From: Paragemmobacter kunshanensis
GTDB lineage: Bacteria; Pseudomonadota; Alphaproteobacteria; Rhodobacterales; Rhodobacteraceae
Direction: 5' to 3'
Length of the DNA stretch: 64,000 bases
Assembly: GCF_011059185.1 (NCBI RefSeq)
Contig: NZ_JAALFE010000003.1
Span: forward strand, 62,001-126,000
Shown in pieces: positions 51,769 to 62,358 of the stretch (positions are counted from its first letter, which is position 1; each line of letters opens with the position of its first letter). A program made the position numbers and the translations under genes. Under the pieces are notes generated by a model that worked only from the letters and a program-made list of their open reading frames with translations, was not told the origin of the DNA and made no database searches.

Positions 51769-53013
51769 ATGACGCGCAGCGCTGCCCCCCTGATGACCCC
51801 TGTCCTGATCGCAGGATGCGTCGTGCTGATGCTGGGCTTTGCCATCCGGGCCAGTTTCGGGGTGTTCCAGATCCCGATTGCCGAGGAATTCGGCTGGGCG
51901 CGGGCGGAGTTTTCGCTGGCCATCGCGATCCAGAACCTGGCCTGGGGGATCGGGCAGCCGCTGTTCGGGGCGGTGGCGGAACGGTTCGGGGACAGGAAGG
52001 CCATTGTCGCAGGCGCGCTGATGTATGCGGCGGGGCTGGTGCTTTCGGGCTGGGCCGTGACGCCGGGGCAGATGCAGATGCTGGAGATCCTGGTGGGGTT
52101 CGGCATCGCGGGAACGGGGTTCGGGGTGGTGCTGGCCATCGTGGGCCGGGCGGCGAGTGCGGAGAACCGGTCGATGGCGCTGGGCATTGCCACGGCGGCG
52201 GGATCGGCGGGGCAGGTGATCGGGGCGCCGATGGCCGAGTTCCTGCTGCAATCCTTCAGTTGGCAGGAAGTGTTCGTGATCTTTGCCGTGGTGATCCTGT
52301 CCTCGCTGTTTGCGCTGCCTTTCATCCGGTCGCCCAAGGTGGCGACGAAGGCGGAATTGGAGGAAAGCATGGGGGTGGTGCTGAAGCGCGCCTTCAGGGA
52401 CCCGTCCTATACGCTGATCTTTCTGGGGTTCTTTTCCTGCGGCTATCAGCTGGCCTTCATCACCGCGCATTTCCCGGCCTTTGTGACCGAGCTTTGCGGG
52501 CCGATTGATCCCGGCAGCATGATTGCGGGGATGGGGATCGGGACGACATCGGCGCTGGGGGCGGTGTCGATTGCGGTGATCGGGCTGTTCAATATCGTGG
52601 GCACGATCCTTGCCGGGTGGCTGGGCAAGAAATACACCAAGAAATACCTGCTGGCGGGGATCTATACCGGGCGGACCATCGCGGCGGCGGTCTTCATCCT
52701 GCTGCCCGTCACGCCGGAATCGGTGCTGGTCTTTTCGGCGGTGATGGGGGCCTTGTGGCTGGCCACGGTGCCGCTGACGAGCGGGCTGGTCGCGCATCTT
52801 TACGGCTTGCGCTATATGGGCACGCTTTATGGCGTGGTGTTCCTGAGCCACCAGATCGGCGGGTTCCTGGGCGTGTGGCTGGGGGGCATGATGTATGACA
52901 TGACCGGGGGCTATACGCTGGTCTGGTGGATCGGGGTGGGGGTCGGGGCGTTTTCGGCCATCGTCCATCTGCCGGTGCGCGAGAAGCAGGGGCCGGTGGC
53001 GGCGGCGGCCTGA
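51769..53013 (+). CDS. MFS transporter (monocarboxylate/oxalate-formate type)
   Basis: The 414-residue protein has twelve hydrophobic segments. RASFGVFQIPIAEEFGWARAEFSLAIAIQNLAWGIGQP near the start and GLRYMGTLYGVVFLSHQIGGFLGVWLGG near the end are typical of the OFA/MCT-like branch that carries small organic acids. A cytoplasmic loop lies between segments 6 and 7. The substrate is unknown; neighbours suggest sugar-derived acids. ATG 51769 is used. It is convergent with the aldolase-dehydrogenase gene, 27 bases apart. Confidence 0.85.
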   Translation: MTRSAAPLMTPVLIAGCVVLMLGFAIRASFGVFQIPIAEEFGWARAEFSLAIAIQNLAWGIGQPLFGAVAERFGDRKAIVAGALMYAAGLVLSGWAVTPGQMQMLEILVGFGIAGTGFGVVLAIVGRAASAENRSMALGIATAAGSAGQVIGAPMAEFLLQSFSWQEVFVIFAVVILSSLFALPFIRSPKVATKAELEESMGVVLKRAFRDPSYTLIFLGFFSCGYQLAFITAHFPAFVTELCGPIDPGSMIAGMGIGTTSALGAVSIAVIGLFNIVGTILAGWLGKKYTKKYLLAGIYTGRTIAAAVFILLPVTPESVLVFSAVMGALWLATVPLTSGLVAHLYGLRYMGTLYGVVFLSHQIGGFLGVWLGGMMYDMTGGYTLVWWIGVGVGAFSAIVHLPVREKQGPVAAAA

Positions 53014-53040
53014 GCCCCCCCCCGGGAGGGGAGGGCGGGA

Positions 53041-55101
53041 TCAGCGCAAAGCGGCCTCGATATTGCCGCCATCCACTGTCATGACATGGCCGGTCGTGCG
53101 TTCGGCGCGGGCGAGCATGACGAAAGCCTCGGCGACGTGGCGGGCCTCTACCTCGGCCCTGAGCAGATTGCCCGCCATATAGGTGGCCTCGTCCAGGCCG
53201 CGGGCGGTGGAGCGGGCCTTGATCATGTCTGAGGAGAGCAGGCCTGAACGGATGCGATCCGCGTTGATGCCGTTGACGCGGATGCCTTCGGCCCCGAGTT
53301 CCAGCGCAAGCTGGCGCAAAAGGAAGAAGGTCGTGGCCTTGGGCAGGCCGTAGGCGGCAAAGCCGCGGCCCGGGTTCACGGCCTGTTTCGAGACGTTGAA
53401 GAGGATCTGGCCGGGTTCGGCCCCCCTGGTGCCGCGCGCGGCCTGCTGGGCGCGGAAATGGGCGATGGCGGCCTGGGAGAAGGCCAGATGGGCGAAGAAG
53501 TTCAGCTCGAAGCTGGAGCGGAGCGTGTCGTCGGGCAGGGTGGCGATGTCGCCGGTCACGGCGGCGCCTGCGTTGGAAAGCAGGATGTCGATGCCGCCGA
53601 AGCGGGCGACGCAGGCGGCGACGGCGGCCTCGGCCGCGCCGGGGGCGGTGATGTCGCAACCATGGCCCGCGTGATCGCGGCCAAGCGAGGCTGTGGCGTG
53701 ATCCAGCGCCTCGCCCGGGCGATCCACGAGGAAGAGGCTGGCCCCCTGGGCGGCGAAGGCGCGGGCGGAGGCAAGGCCGATAGCCCCGGCGCCACCTGTC
53801 ACCAGAACGATGCGGCCTTGCAGGGGGGCGGGTTTGCCGCTGCCGAGCTTGGCCTGTTCGAGCGACCAGTATTCCATGTCGAACAGGTCTTGCGCGCCGA
53901 TGGGGAAGAAGCCGCCCACCGCTTCGCCATCGGCGCGGACGCGGGCGGATTGGCAGCCGATATCGGCGGCGATGCGGGCGGCGGCGGCGGTGGCGCCGAT
54001 GCCGGCGATGCCCGCGCCTTCGAGCCAGACAAGGCCGGGCATGGGGGCGAGCATGGTTTTCGGCTCAGCCGCGCGGGGGGCGTGGCGTTCGAAATAGGCG
54101 CGGTAGCGGGTGGCGTAGTCCTGCACGGCGGCGCGCATCGCTTCGGCCGATTGGGCGGCGCGGCGCAGGAGCAGCGGTTCGGCCTTGGTGCGGATCACGT
54201 GATCGGGGGTGGCGACGCCGCGGGTGGCGAGGGTTTCCAGATCGGGGCGGGCGCAGAAGGCGCGGTCGGCCTCGGCCGTGCGGAGGTCGATCAGGGGAAG
54301 GGGGGCGTTGTCGGGCAGGGCCGAGGCGAGCGCGCCGCGCAGGGCGGAGAGGAGGGGGGCGCTGGCTGAGGCGGGCAGGGCGGCGGCGGGGACGAGCGGG
54401 GCGGGGCGGCGGTCGGCCAGCCAGGCGGCGACAAGGCCGGTATGGGCGAGGATGCGGTCATAGCTGGCGCGGGCATCGGGGCCCCAGGCGAAATGGCCGT
54501 GATTGACCAGAAGCAGACCTTCGGCTTCGGGATTTTCGTCATAGGCGCGGGCGGCGGCCTTGGCCAGGGCAAAGCCCGGCATGACATAGGGAACGAGAGT
54601 GAGCCGGTCGCCAAAGAGTTCGCGGGTGACGGCGGCGACTTCGGGCAGGTTGGCGAGGGTGAGGAAGGCCGTGGCATGGGTGTGATCCACGACCTTGTGC
54701 GGGATCCAGGCATGCAGCAGGGTTTCCACGGATGGGTTGGGGGCCTGGGGATCGAGGAGGTTCAGGCGCTGGACATTGACCATCGCCTCGTCCGAGAGGG
54801 CGGGCAGGTCGCGCAGGCGCATCAGGGGTTCCATCCGGACGGCGGGCAGGCCGCGGGCCTCGATCGTTTCGAGATCCCAGCCGGAGCCCTTGATGTGCAG
54901 CACATCGACCACCGCGCCGAAGACATCCGTGGCGGTGGATTTGAGCGAGGTGTTGCCGCCGCCATGCATGACCAGATCGGGATCGCGCCCGATGAGGCGC
55001 GAGGTATAGACCCGCAGCGCCAGATCGCGGGCCCGAGTCTCTGGCCCGGCGGCGGCGAGGAGGGCCTCGGCTTCGGCATCGTTCCAGAGATTGGTGATCA
55101 T
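53041..55101 (-). CDS. Class II aldolase fused to short-chain dehydrogenase
   Basis: The 686-residue protein joins two enzymes. Residues 1 to about 400 are a class II (zinc) aldolase with VMHGGGNTSLK, metal histidines in DHTHATAFL (about 139-143) and LLLVNHGHFAWG. From about 425 comes an SDR domain with the NAD motif TGGAGAIG and an active-site YGLPK. Fusions of this kind are known for rhamnulose-1-phosphate (DHAP plus lactaldehyde, then oxidation). Here no rhamnose isomerase or kinase is present, and mtnK/mtnA are in the same regulon. I infer cleavage of 5-methylthioribulose-1-phosphate or 5-deoxyribulose-1-phosphate to DHAP and an aldehyde that the SDR part oxidises or reduces. ATG 55101 with AGGAG six bases upstream is preferred. 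Confidence 0.85.
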   Translation of the reverse strand: MITNLWNDAEAEALLAAAGPETRARDLALRVYTSRLIGRDPDLVMHGGGNTSLKSTATDVFGAVVDVLHIKGSGWDLETIEARGLPAVRMEPLMRLRDLPALSDEAMVNVQRLNLLDPQAPNPSVETLLHAWIPHKVVDHTHATAFLTLANLPEVAAVTRELFGDRLTLVPYVMPGFALAKAAARAYDENPEAEGLLLVNHGHFAWGPDARASYDRILAHTGLVAAWLADRRPAPLVPAAALPASASAPLLSALRGALASALPDNAPLPLIDLRTAEADRAFCARPDLETLATRGVATPDHVIRTKAEPLLLRRAAQSAEAMRAAVQDYATRYRAYFERHAPRAAEPKTMLAPMPGLVWLEGAGIAGIGATAAAARIAADIGCQSARVRADGEAVGGFFPIGAQDLFDMEYWSLEQAKLGSGKPAPLQGRIVLVTGGAGAIGLASARAFAAQGASLFLVDRPGEALDHATASLGRDHAGHGCDITAPGAAEAAVAACVARFGGIDILLSNAGAAVTGDIATLPDDTLRSSFELNFFAHLAFSQAAIAHFRAQQAARGTRGAEPGQILFNVSKQAVNPGRGFAAYGLPKATTFFLLRQLALELGAEGIRVNGINADRIRSGLLSSDMIKARSTARGLDEATYMAGNLLRAEVEARHVAEAFVMLARAERTTGHVMTVDGGNIEAALR

Positions 55102-55169
55102 GGGCATCTCCTGCTAAGGCTGGGCGGCGGGCGGTGACGGGCGCGCTGCGCACTTGGAATTTCTACTTT

Positions 55170-55188
55170 TGTCAGATACTATTGTCAA
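55170..55188. promoter_or_regulatory. Operator-like site 1 of the SorC regulon
   Basis: TGTCAGATACTATTGTCAA lies between the divergent aldolase and regulator genes. It matches 58602-58620 at 15 of 19 positions (consensus TGTCARAYRCTATTGWCAA) and is followed by more GTCAAA half-sites. It is the likely binding site of the SorC-type regulator, covering both start regions. Confidence 0.6.
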
Positions 55189-55209
55189 AGGTCAAAAAGT
55201 GGGGTGGGG

Positions 55210-56177
55210 ATGGCGGTGACGACACGGCGGCGCAATCTGGCGCAGGTCAGCGGCGAGAATGCCGTGATCCAGGTGGCGTGGATGTATTACCAGGATGGCC
55301 GGAACCAGCAGGAGATCGCCGAGACGCTGGGGATTTCGCGGGCGACGGTGGTGAATTACCTGCAGGAGGCGCGGGAGAAGGGGTTGATCCGCATCACCCT
55401 GGCCGCGCCGGCCTTCACGACGCATCGGCTGGCGCTGGAACTGACGGAAAGGTTCGGGCTGCGGGGGGCCTATGTCATCCCCGATGAGGGCACGGAGGCG
55501 GAAGAGGGGTTCCTGCGCGTGGTGCGGGGGGCGGCGAACTGGCTGCCTGACCTGATCGCCCCGGGCGACCGGCTGGGCGTGGCCTGGGGGCGGACGGTCT
55601 ATGAACTGGCCGAGATGGTGGAGCCGATGCCGGTGGAGGATCTGACGATCCTGCAACTGGTGGGGTCGATGGCGACGCCCTATGGCTTTACCGCCGAAGC
55701 CTGTTCGACGCGGCTGGCGCAGCGGCTGCGGGCGCGCTGTCTGAACCTGCATGCCCCCGCCATCGTGAGCCGGGCCGCGCTGGCCGAGGAGTTGCGCGAG
55801 GAGCCCATCCTGAAGGCGCAGCTTGATCAGCTGGAGACGGTGAACAAGCTGCTGTTCTCGGTCGGGACGGCGACATCGGACAGCCATATCGTGCTGAGCG
55901 GTCTGGCCACGCGCGCGGATCTGGATTGGTATGTGGCGCAGGGCGCGGTGGGGGTGATCTGCGGGCGGTTCATTGATGCCGAGGGGCGGCAACTGCCCGG
56001 CCCGATGGAGGACCGGATGATCGGCGTGCCCCTGCCCCGGCTGGTGGGGCTGGAGATGGGCATCCTGATCACGCCGGGGATGGACAAGGTCGCCGCCACG
56101 CGGGCGGCGATCCGGGGTGGTTATGTCACGCATCTGGTGACCGGCACGACCGTGGCCGAGGCGCTGCTGGCCGCGCC

Positions 56178-56181
<4 letters not shown>
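55210..56181 (+). CDS. SorC-family sugar-binding transcriptional regulator
   Basis: The 323 residues have an N-terminal helix-turn-helix ([35 protein letters not shown], about 28-62). The SorC/DeoR-type sugar-phosphate-binding domain follows ([62 protein letters not shown]). The effector is probably the phosphorylated sugar made by MtnK/MtnA. ATG 55210 follows a G-rich ribosome site; GTG 55204 is possible. It is divergent from the aldolase gene and convergent with mtnA, with stop codons overlapping. Confidence 0.9.
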
Positions 56182-57277
<1,096 letters not shown>

Positions 57278-57281
<4 letters not shown>

Positions 57282-58543
57282 AGGTGGGTCTCCTTGTCCA
57301 TGCGGCGGGCCATGGCGGTGACGGTGCCGATCCCGCGGATCGAGCCCGCGCCCAGCATGAGTTGGCGGCCCATGGCCAGCGCGCGCGCCTCGCAGGCGGC
57401 GCGGCGGCCTTCATCCGCAATCCGTTCGAAATCGGCATTGTGGGCGAGGCCGAGGATGCGGCGGTGCATCTCGATCCCGCAGAAGCCGAGCATGTCCTGC
57501 CAGATCCGGCCGAGCAGATCGTCAAGCGCCTGTTCGGCGGCGAGGGCGTGGCCCTGATCTTCGTAGAGGCTGGCCTGATAGAGGATGCCGCGGCGTTCCG
57601 TGCGCCAGAGGTGGCTGAATTCGGTGGTGAAGCTTTGCCAGAGGGTTTCGACGATGCCGAGGAGCCAGTCCTGGTGATCGGCGCGCTGGCCGGGGGCGGA
57701 TTCGTGGCCCGGCTGGCTGAAATGGGCCATGAGGAAGTTGGCAATCAGCATCCCGATATCAAAGCCGAAGGGGCCGTAGGTGGCGAATTCCGGGTCGATC
57801 ACCCGGGTTTCGGTATCGGTCACCATGATGGAGCCGGTGTGCAGATCGCCGTGCAGCAGGGTTTCGGCCCGGCTGGTGAAGGCCAGTTTCAGATGCTGGG
57901 CCGCGACCTTGAGCGAGAGATCGCCGCGCAGGCGGGCCACGATGCCATCAAGCCCCGGCGTGTGCCGGTTCAGGGGGGCGGCGAAATAGGGATCGGAGAA
58001 GACGAGGTTTTCGGTGATGTCGCAGAGTTCGACATTGGCTGCAAAGAGCGCCAGATCGGCCTTGCGGGCGGGGGCTGGCATGGAAAGATCGGAGCCGCGG
58101 AACAGGGTGCGGGCGCAGAATTCGCCCAGCCTTTCGCCAAGCCCCGCGACGCGCCGCCCGGCGATCAGGGCCTGACGCAGGATCACATGGGGGGTCAGGA
58201 ATTCCATCACGACGATGGCCTGACCCTCGTCGAAATGCCAGACGGCGGGGACGGAGCCGGGATCGCGCGCCTCTTGCCGGATCAGGGCGTTGTATTCGAA
58301 GAAGGCGCGGCGCAGCGGCAGGGGCCAGCTTTCGCCCACCAGCCGGACATAGGGCAGGGCCTGCTTGACCACCGCCTGCCCGGCGCTGCCCGTGACGATG
58401 AAGACGAGGTTGAGGTTGCCATCGCCAACCTCTTTCACCTGCCAGGTTTCTGGGGGGCCGACCCTTTCGCGCAGGATCGCGAGCCCGCCCAGGCGCCTGG
58501 GCAGGCTTTCGGGTGACAATGCAAGATAGCCCTCTGCGGACAT
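57278..58543 (-). CDS. mtnK: 5-methylthioribose kinase MtnK
   Basis: MtnK phosphorylates free 5-methylthioribose (in some species also 5-deoxyribose) at C1. The 421 residues show the family N-terminus ([27 protein letters not shown]). [13 protein letters not shown], the catalytic loop [15 protein letters not shown] and the metal-binding [23 protein letters not shown] follow, all specific for MtnK within the APH superfamily. GGAGG lies eight bases before ATG 58543. It is divergent from the ABC importer across a 120-base region carrying operator 2. No nucleosidase or phosphorylase (mtnN/mtnP) is nearby, so the sugar is probably imported free. Confidence 0.92.
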
Positions 58544-58601
58544 GCGGCATTCCTCCCGTTTCCGCCTTCCTCAGGTGCAGCATTTCCAAAATTCCAGCAT
58601 A

Positions 58602-58620
58602 TGTCAAACGCTATTGACAA
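58602..58620. promoter_or_regulatory. Operator-like site 2 of the SorC regulon
   Basis: TGTCAAACGCTATTGACAA contains a perfect inverted repeat TGTCAA-N6-TTGACA. Its two TTGACA arms are placed as the -35 elements of divergent promoters towards mtnK and towards the ABC genes. It shares 15 of 19 bases with site 1 (55170-55188), so a bound regulator would block both directions. Confidence 0.65.
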
Positions 58621-58641
58621 TTGATGAAGTGAAGGTAGCGT
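58614..58641 (+). promoter_or_regulatory. Promoter of the ABC importer operon
   Basis: TTGACA (58614-58619), 16 bases, then TAGCGT (58636-58641, three of six matches). The -35 is one arm of operator 2; the start codon is 23 bases after the -10. Confidence 0.4.
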
Positions 58642-58663
58642 TGGCGTCAGGGAGAGAGACCGC

Positions 58664-60178
58664 ATGACATCGCAGGCCATCACCATACGTGGGCTGACCA
58701 AGGCCTTTGGCCGCAACGCGGTGTTGCGTGGCGTGGATCTGGATCTGCCCGCGGGGCAGGTGACGGTGCTGATGGGGGCCAACGGGGCGGGGAAATCCAC
58801 GCTGGTCAAGGTGCTGTGCGGGGTGCATGCGGCGGATGCGGGCGAGATCCGGCTGGATGGGCGGGCCTTTGCCCCGGCGGGGCCTGCGGCGGCGCTGCGG
58901 TCGGGCGTGGTGACGGTGCATCAGAACATCAATGATGGCGTGGTGCCGGATCTGGATGTGGCCTCGAACCTGCTGCTGGATTCGCTGGCCGAAGGGGGCG
59001 GGCTGTTCCTGAACCGGCGGCGGATGCGGGCCGAGGCGGGGAAGATCGCCGCGGCGATCGGGCTGGAGCTGGACATGGCGCGCCCGGTGGCGGGGCTGTC
59101 GCTGGCCGACCGGCAGCTTGTGGCGATTGCCCGGGCGATGGCGCATCGGCCGCGGCTTCTGATCCTGGATGAACCGACGTCATCGCTTTCGCTGACCGAG
59201 GCGCAGCGGTTGTTTGCGCTGATCGACAGGCTGCGGGGCGAGGGGGTGGCGATTCTTTATATCTCGCACCGCATGTCGGATATCCGGCGGCTGGCGGACC
59301 GGATCGTTTCCATGCGCGACGGGCAGGTTTCGGGCCTGTTCGAGACGGTGCCGCTGGATTATTCGGGCGCGGTGCGGGCCATGCTGGGGCATGAGATCAC
59401 CGAGGTGGATATCGCGATCCCGGTGCCGGGGGCGGTGATGCTGGAGGCGCGGGGGCTGCGGTTGAAGCCCGAGGCGCGGGCCTTTGACCTGACCCTCCGG
59501 CGGAATGAGGTGGTGGCGATCACCGGGCTGGTGGGATCGGGCAAGTCGGCGCTGGCGGCGGCGCTGTTCGGGCTGGAGGCGCCGGTGGCGGGGGAGATGC
59601 GGCTGGACGGGCGGGACTATCGCCCGCGCCGCCCGGCCGAGGCGGTGGCGGAAGGGGTGTTCCTGGCGGCGAAGGACCGGCTGATCAATGCGGTGGTGCC
59701 CGGCTTTGACATCCAGCAGAACCTGACGCTGCCCTTCACGCCGCGCCATGCCGGGCCTCTGGGCCTGATCCGGCGGGCGGCAGAGCGGGCGGCGGCAGAG
59801 CGGGCCATCGCGGCGATGGGAGTGGTCTGTCAGGGGCCGCGGGACGGGATCCTGACGCTGTCGGGGGGCAATCAGCAGAAGGTGGTCGTCGGGCGCTGGA
59901 TGGCCGAGGCGAGCCGGTTGCTGATCCTGGACGAGCCGTTTCAGGGCGTGGACATCCAGGCCCGGCGCGATATCGGGCGGCGCATCCGCGACAGCGCGGC
60001 CGAGCGCGCCACGCTGGTCCTGTGTGCCGAGATCGACGAGGCGCTGGAAGTGGCGGACCGCATCCTTGTGATGAGCGAGCATACGCTGGTGGGGGACCAC
60101 CGGAACGAGAATATCGACCTTGCCCGCCTGATGACGGAAGTCTCGGGCGCGGCCGACCGGACGAAGGAACCCGCATGA
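58664..60178 (+). CDS. Ribose-type ABC importer, double ATP-binding protein
   Basis: The 504-residue protein has two fused ATPase domains, as in RbsA. Domain 1 has Walker A MGANGAGKST and Walker B LLILDEPTSSLSLTE, but its signature is degenerate (LSLADRQ). Domain 2 has GLVGSGKSALAAALF and the normal signature LSGGNQQKVVVGRW with LLILDEPFQGVD. It energises uptake of a monosaccharide, here probably a 5-modified ribose. AGGGAGAG lies upstream. The stop overlaps the permease start (ATGA, 60175-60178). Confidence 0.92.
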   Translation: MTSQAITIRGLTKAFGRNAVLRGVDLDLPAGQVTVLMGANGAGKSTLVKVLCGVHAADAGEIRLDGRAFAPAGPAAALRSGVVTVHQNINDGVVPDLDVASNLLLDSLAEGGGLFLNRRRMRAEAGKIAAAIGLELDMARPVAGLSLADRQLVAIARAMAHRPRLLILDEPTSSLSLTEAQRLFALIDRLRGEGVAILYISHRMSDIRRLADRIVSMRDGQVSGLFETVPLDYSGAVRAMLGHEITEVDIAIPVPGAVMLEARGLRLKPEARAFDLTLRRNEVVAITGLVGSGKSALAAALFGLEAPVAGEMRLDGRDYRPRRPAEAVAEGVFLAAKDRLINAVVPGFDIQQNLTLPFTPRHAGPLGLIRRAAERAAAERAIAAMGVVCQGPRDGILTLSGGNQQKVVVGRWMAEASRLLILDEPFQGVDIQARRDIGRRIRDSAAERATLVLCAEIDEALEVADRILVMSEHTLVGDHRNENIDLARLMTEVSGAADRTKEPA

Positions 60179-61188
60179 AATCCCTTTCCCTGACCGAACT
60201 GGCGATCCGCTACGGCTTTCTTCTGCTGATGGCTGGGCTGATCGTGGTGTTTTCGGTCCTGCGCCCGGCCTTCCTTTCGCCGCAGAGCGGGGTGTTCATC
60301 CTGCAATCGGTGGCGATCACGGGGATTCTGGCGCTGGGGGTGACGGCCACGCTGGTGGTGGACGGGTTCGACCTGTCGATCGGGGCGGTGGCGACATCGG
60401 CGATGATGCTGTCGGCCTATGTGATGGTGATCTGGGAGATGGGCGCGGTGCCCGCCGTGCTGCTGTGCCTGGGGATGGGCGCGCTGGTGGGGCTGGTGAA
60501 CGGGTTGCTGATCGTGAAGATGCGGGTGCCGGACCTGCTGGCCACGCTGGGGATGATGTTCCTGCTGGTGGGGTTGCAGCGCATTCCGACGCAGGGCAAT
60601 TCCATCTCGACCGGGATGATGCTGCCGGGCGGGCAGGCCGCCGAGGGCAGTTTCGCGCCGGAATTCCTGATGCTGGGGCGGCATCGGATCGACTTCATCC
60701 TGCCGGATCTGGTGCCGCTTTCGGTGGTGGTGCTGATCGTGATCGCGCTTCTGACATGGGCCTTCCTGGAACTGACGCGGCATGGCCGGGTGATGTATGC
60801 GATCGGATCGAATGCGCAGGCGGCGGGGCTGGCGGGGATCAATGTCGCGGGATACCGGATACTCGCCTATGTGATTTCGGGGGTCATGGCCTCGATCGGG
60901 GGGATCCTGCTGGCGGCGCGGCTGGGGCGGGGGGATGTCGCCTCGGGGAACAACCTGCTGCTGGATTCGGTGGCGGCGGCGCTGATCGGCTTTGCCGTGC
61001 TGGGCGCGGCCAAGCCCAATGCCTTTGGCACGGCCATCGGGGCGCTGTTCGTGGGGATCCTGCTGCAGGGTCTGACCATGCTGAACGCGCCTTACTACAC
61101 GCAGGATTTCATCAAGGGTGCCGTGCTGGTCGTGGCGCTTGTCTTCACCTTTGCCCTGTCCGGCCGTGTCGGCCGGGCGCGGCGCTGA
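60175..61188 (+). CDS. Ribose-type ABC importer permease
   Basis: An RbsC-like inner-membrane subunit of 337 residues with about nine hydrophobic segments. It has the family motifs LALGVTATLVVDGFDLSIGAVA, GALVGLVNGLLIVKMRVPDLLATLGMMFLLVGLQ, AIGSNAQAAGLAGINVAGYRILAYVISG and GFAVLGAAKPNAFGTAIGALFVGIL. It is coupled to the ATPase gene by ATGA and followed 70 bases later by the binding-protein gene. Confidence 0.92.
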   Translation: MKSLSLTELAIRYGFLLLMAGLIVVFSVLRPAFLSPQSGVFILQSVAITGILALGVTATLVVDGFDLSIGAVATSAMMLSAYVMVIWEMGAVPAVLLCLGMGALVGLVNGLLIVKMRVPDLLATLGMMFLLVGLQRIPTQGNSISTGMMLPGGQAAEGSFAPEFLMLGRHRIDFILPDLVPLSVVVLIVIALLTWAFLELTRHGRVMYAIGSNAQAAGLAGINVAGYRILAYVISGVMASIGGILLAARLGRGDVASGNNLLLDSVAAALIGFAVLGAAKPNAFGTAIGALFVGILLQGLTMLNAPYYTQDFIKGAVLVVALVFTFALSGRVGRARR

Positions 61189-61258
61189 GCCTGCCGGAAA
61201 GGCTGCCGGAAGAAGCGGCCCGCCGGTCACTGACATTCACGGAGAATGGGAGGAACCA

Positions 61259-62296
61259 ATGATCTCCAGACGGATTTTCGCAGCACTCGTTTCCGGCGTC
61301 GCGCTGGTGCCTGGCCTTGCGCTGGCGCAGGATGCGCCCGCGCCCTTTGACAATCCCGGCGATGTGAACATCGCGCTGGTGCGCTATCTTTCGACCGGCG
61401 ACTTCTTCCAGGCCTATCTTTCGGGCGTGGAGAAGCAGGCGGCGGCGCTGGGCGTGAACCTGCAGGTCTTTGACAGCCGTCAGGATGCGGCGCTGCAGGC
61501 GGATATGGTGGATCAGGCCATCGCGCTGGGCGTGGACGGGATCATCATCCAGCACGGGCTGACCGAATCCATGAAGGAGGCCGCGCAGCGGGCCGTGGAT
61601 GCGGGGATCAAGGTCGTGGCCTTTGACGTGAACGTGGAGAATGCCGCCATTCCGCAGGTGGAACAGTCCGACGCCGCGCTGGCGCAACTGGCGCTGGATC
61701 AGGCGATTGCCGACAATGGTGCGGAATGGGTGGCGGGCTTCGTGCATGTTGCGGGGATCGCGCCGCTGGATCGCCGCGCCGCCGTCTGGGAAGAGGTGAA
61801 GGCCGCCAATCCCGGGATCAACGAAGTGGCGATGTTCGGCACGCTGGACAACCCCATCGCGAATTCGGTCGCCAATCAGGCGCGTTCGGTGCTGTCGGCC
61901 AATCCGAACATCCAGGTGATGTTCGCGCCCTATGACGAATTCGCCAAGGGCGTGAAGATCGCCGTGGACGAGGCGGGCATGTCGGGGCAGGTGTCGATCT
62001 ATTCGGCCGATATCTCGACCGCCGATATCCAGCTGATGCGCGAGGAAGGATCGGCCTGGAAGGCCACGGCGGCCACCAACCCGGCCGTGGTGGGCGAGGT
62101 TTCGGTGCGGTCGCTGGCGCTGCTGCTGGCGGGCGAGAATCCGGGGGCGAGCGTGATCGTGCCGCCGACGCTGATCACCCAGGCGATGCTGAACGAGCTG
62201 GACATCAAGAACATGGAAGAGCTGGGCGCGAAGCTGCCCGCCTTTGCCCATGCCGATGTGGCGATGGCGCCGTGGATGACGCTGCCGCCCCGCTGA
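61259..62296 (+). CDS. Ribose-type periplasmic sugar-binding protein
   Basis: The 345 residues begin with a signal peptide (RRIFAALVSGVALVPGLALAQ). The type I periplasmic-binding fold follows: NIALVRYLSTGDFFQAYLSGVEKQAAALG, VDQAIALGVDGIIIQHGLTESM, GIKVVAFDVNVEN and PNIQVMFAPYDEFAKGVKIAVDEAG. It supplies ligand to the preceding ATPase/permease. The ligand is likely the sugar fed to MtnK; ordinary ribose cannot be excluded. GGGAGG lies upstream of ATG 61259. Confidence 0.92.
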   Translation: MISRRIFAALVSGVALVPGLALAQDAPAPFDNPGDVNIALVRYLSTGDFFQAYLSGVEKQAAALGVNLQVFDSRQDAALQADMVDQAIALGVDGIIIQHGLTESMKEAAQRAVDAGIKVVAFDVNVENAAIPQVEQSDAALAQLALDQAIADNGAEWVAGFVHVAGIAPLDRRAAVWEEVKAANPGINEVAMFGTLDNPIANSVANQARSVLSANPNIQVMFAPYDEFAKGVKIAVDEAGMSGQVSIYSADISTADIQLMREEGSAWKATAATNPAVVGEVSVRSLALLLAGENPGASVIVPPTLITQAMLNELDIKNMEELGAKLPAFAHADVAMAPWMTLPPR

Positions 62297-62358
62297 GGAT
62301 GCACCAACCGGGCGGGCCGTCGCAGGCCCGCCCCCTGCCCGCACAGGAGAGAGAGCCC

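Noticed and set aside
53041-55101. Plain annotation as a rhamnose catabolic enzyme
   Set aside because: No other rhamnose gene is in the window, and the operator shared with mtnK/mtnA points to a different substrate; the domain architecture alone cannot decide.
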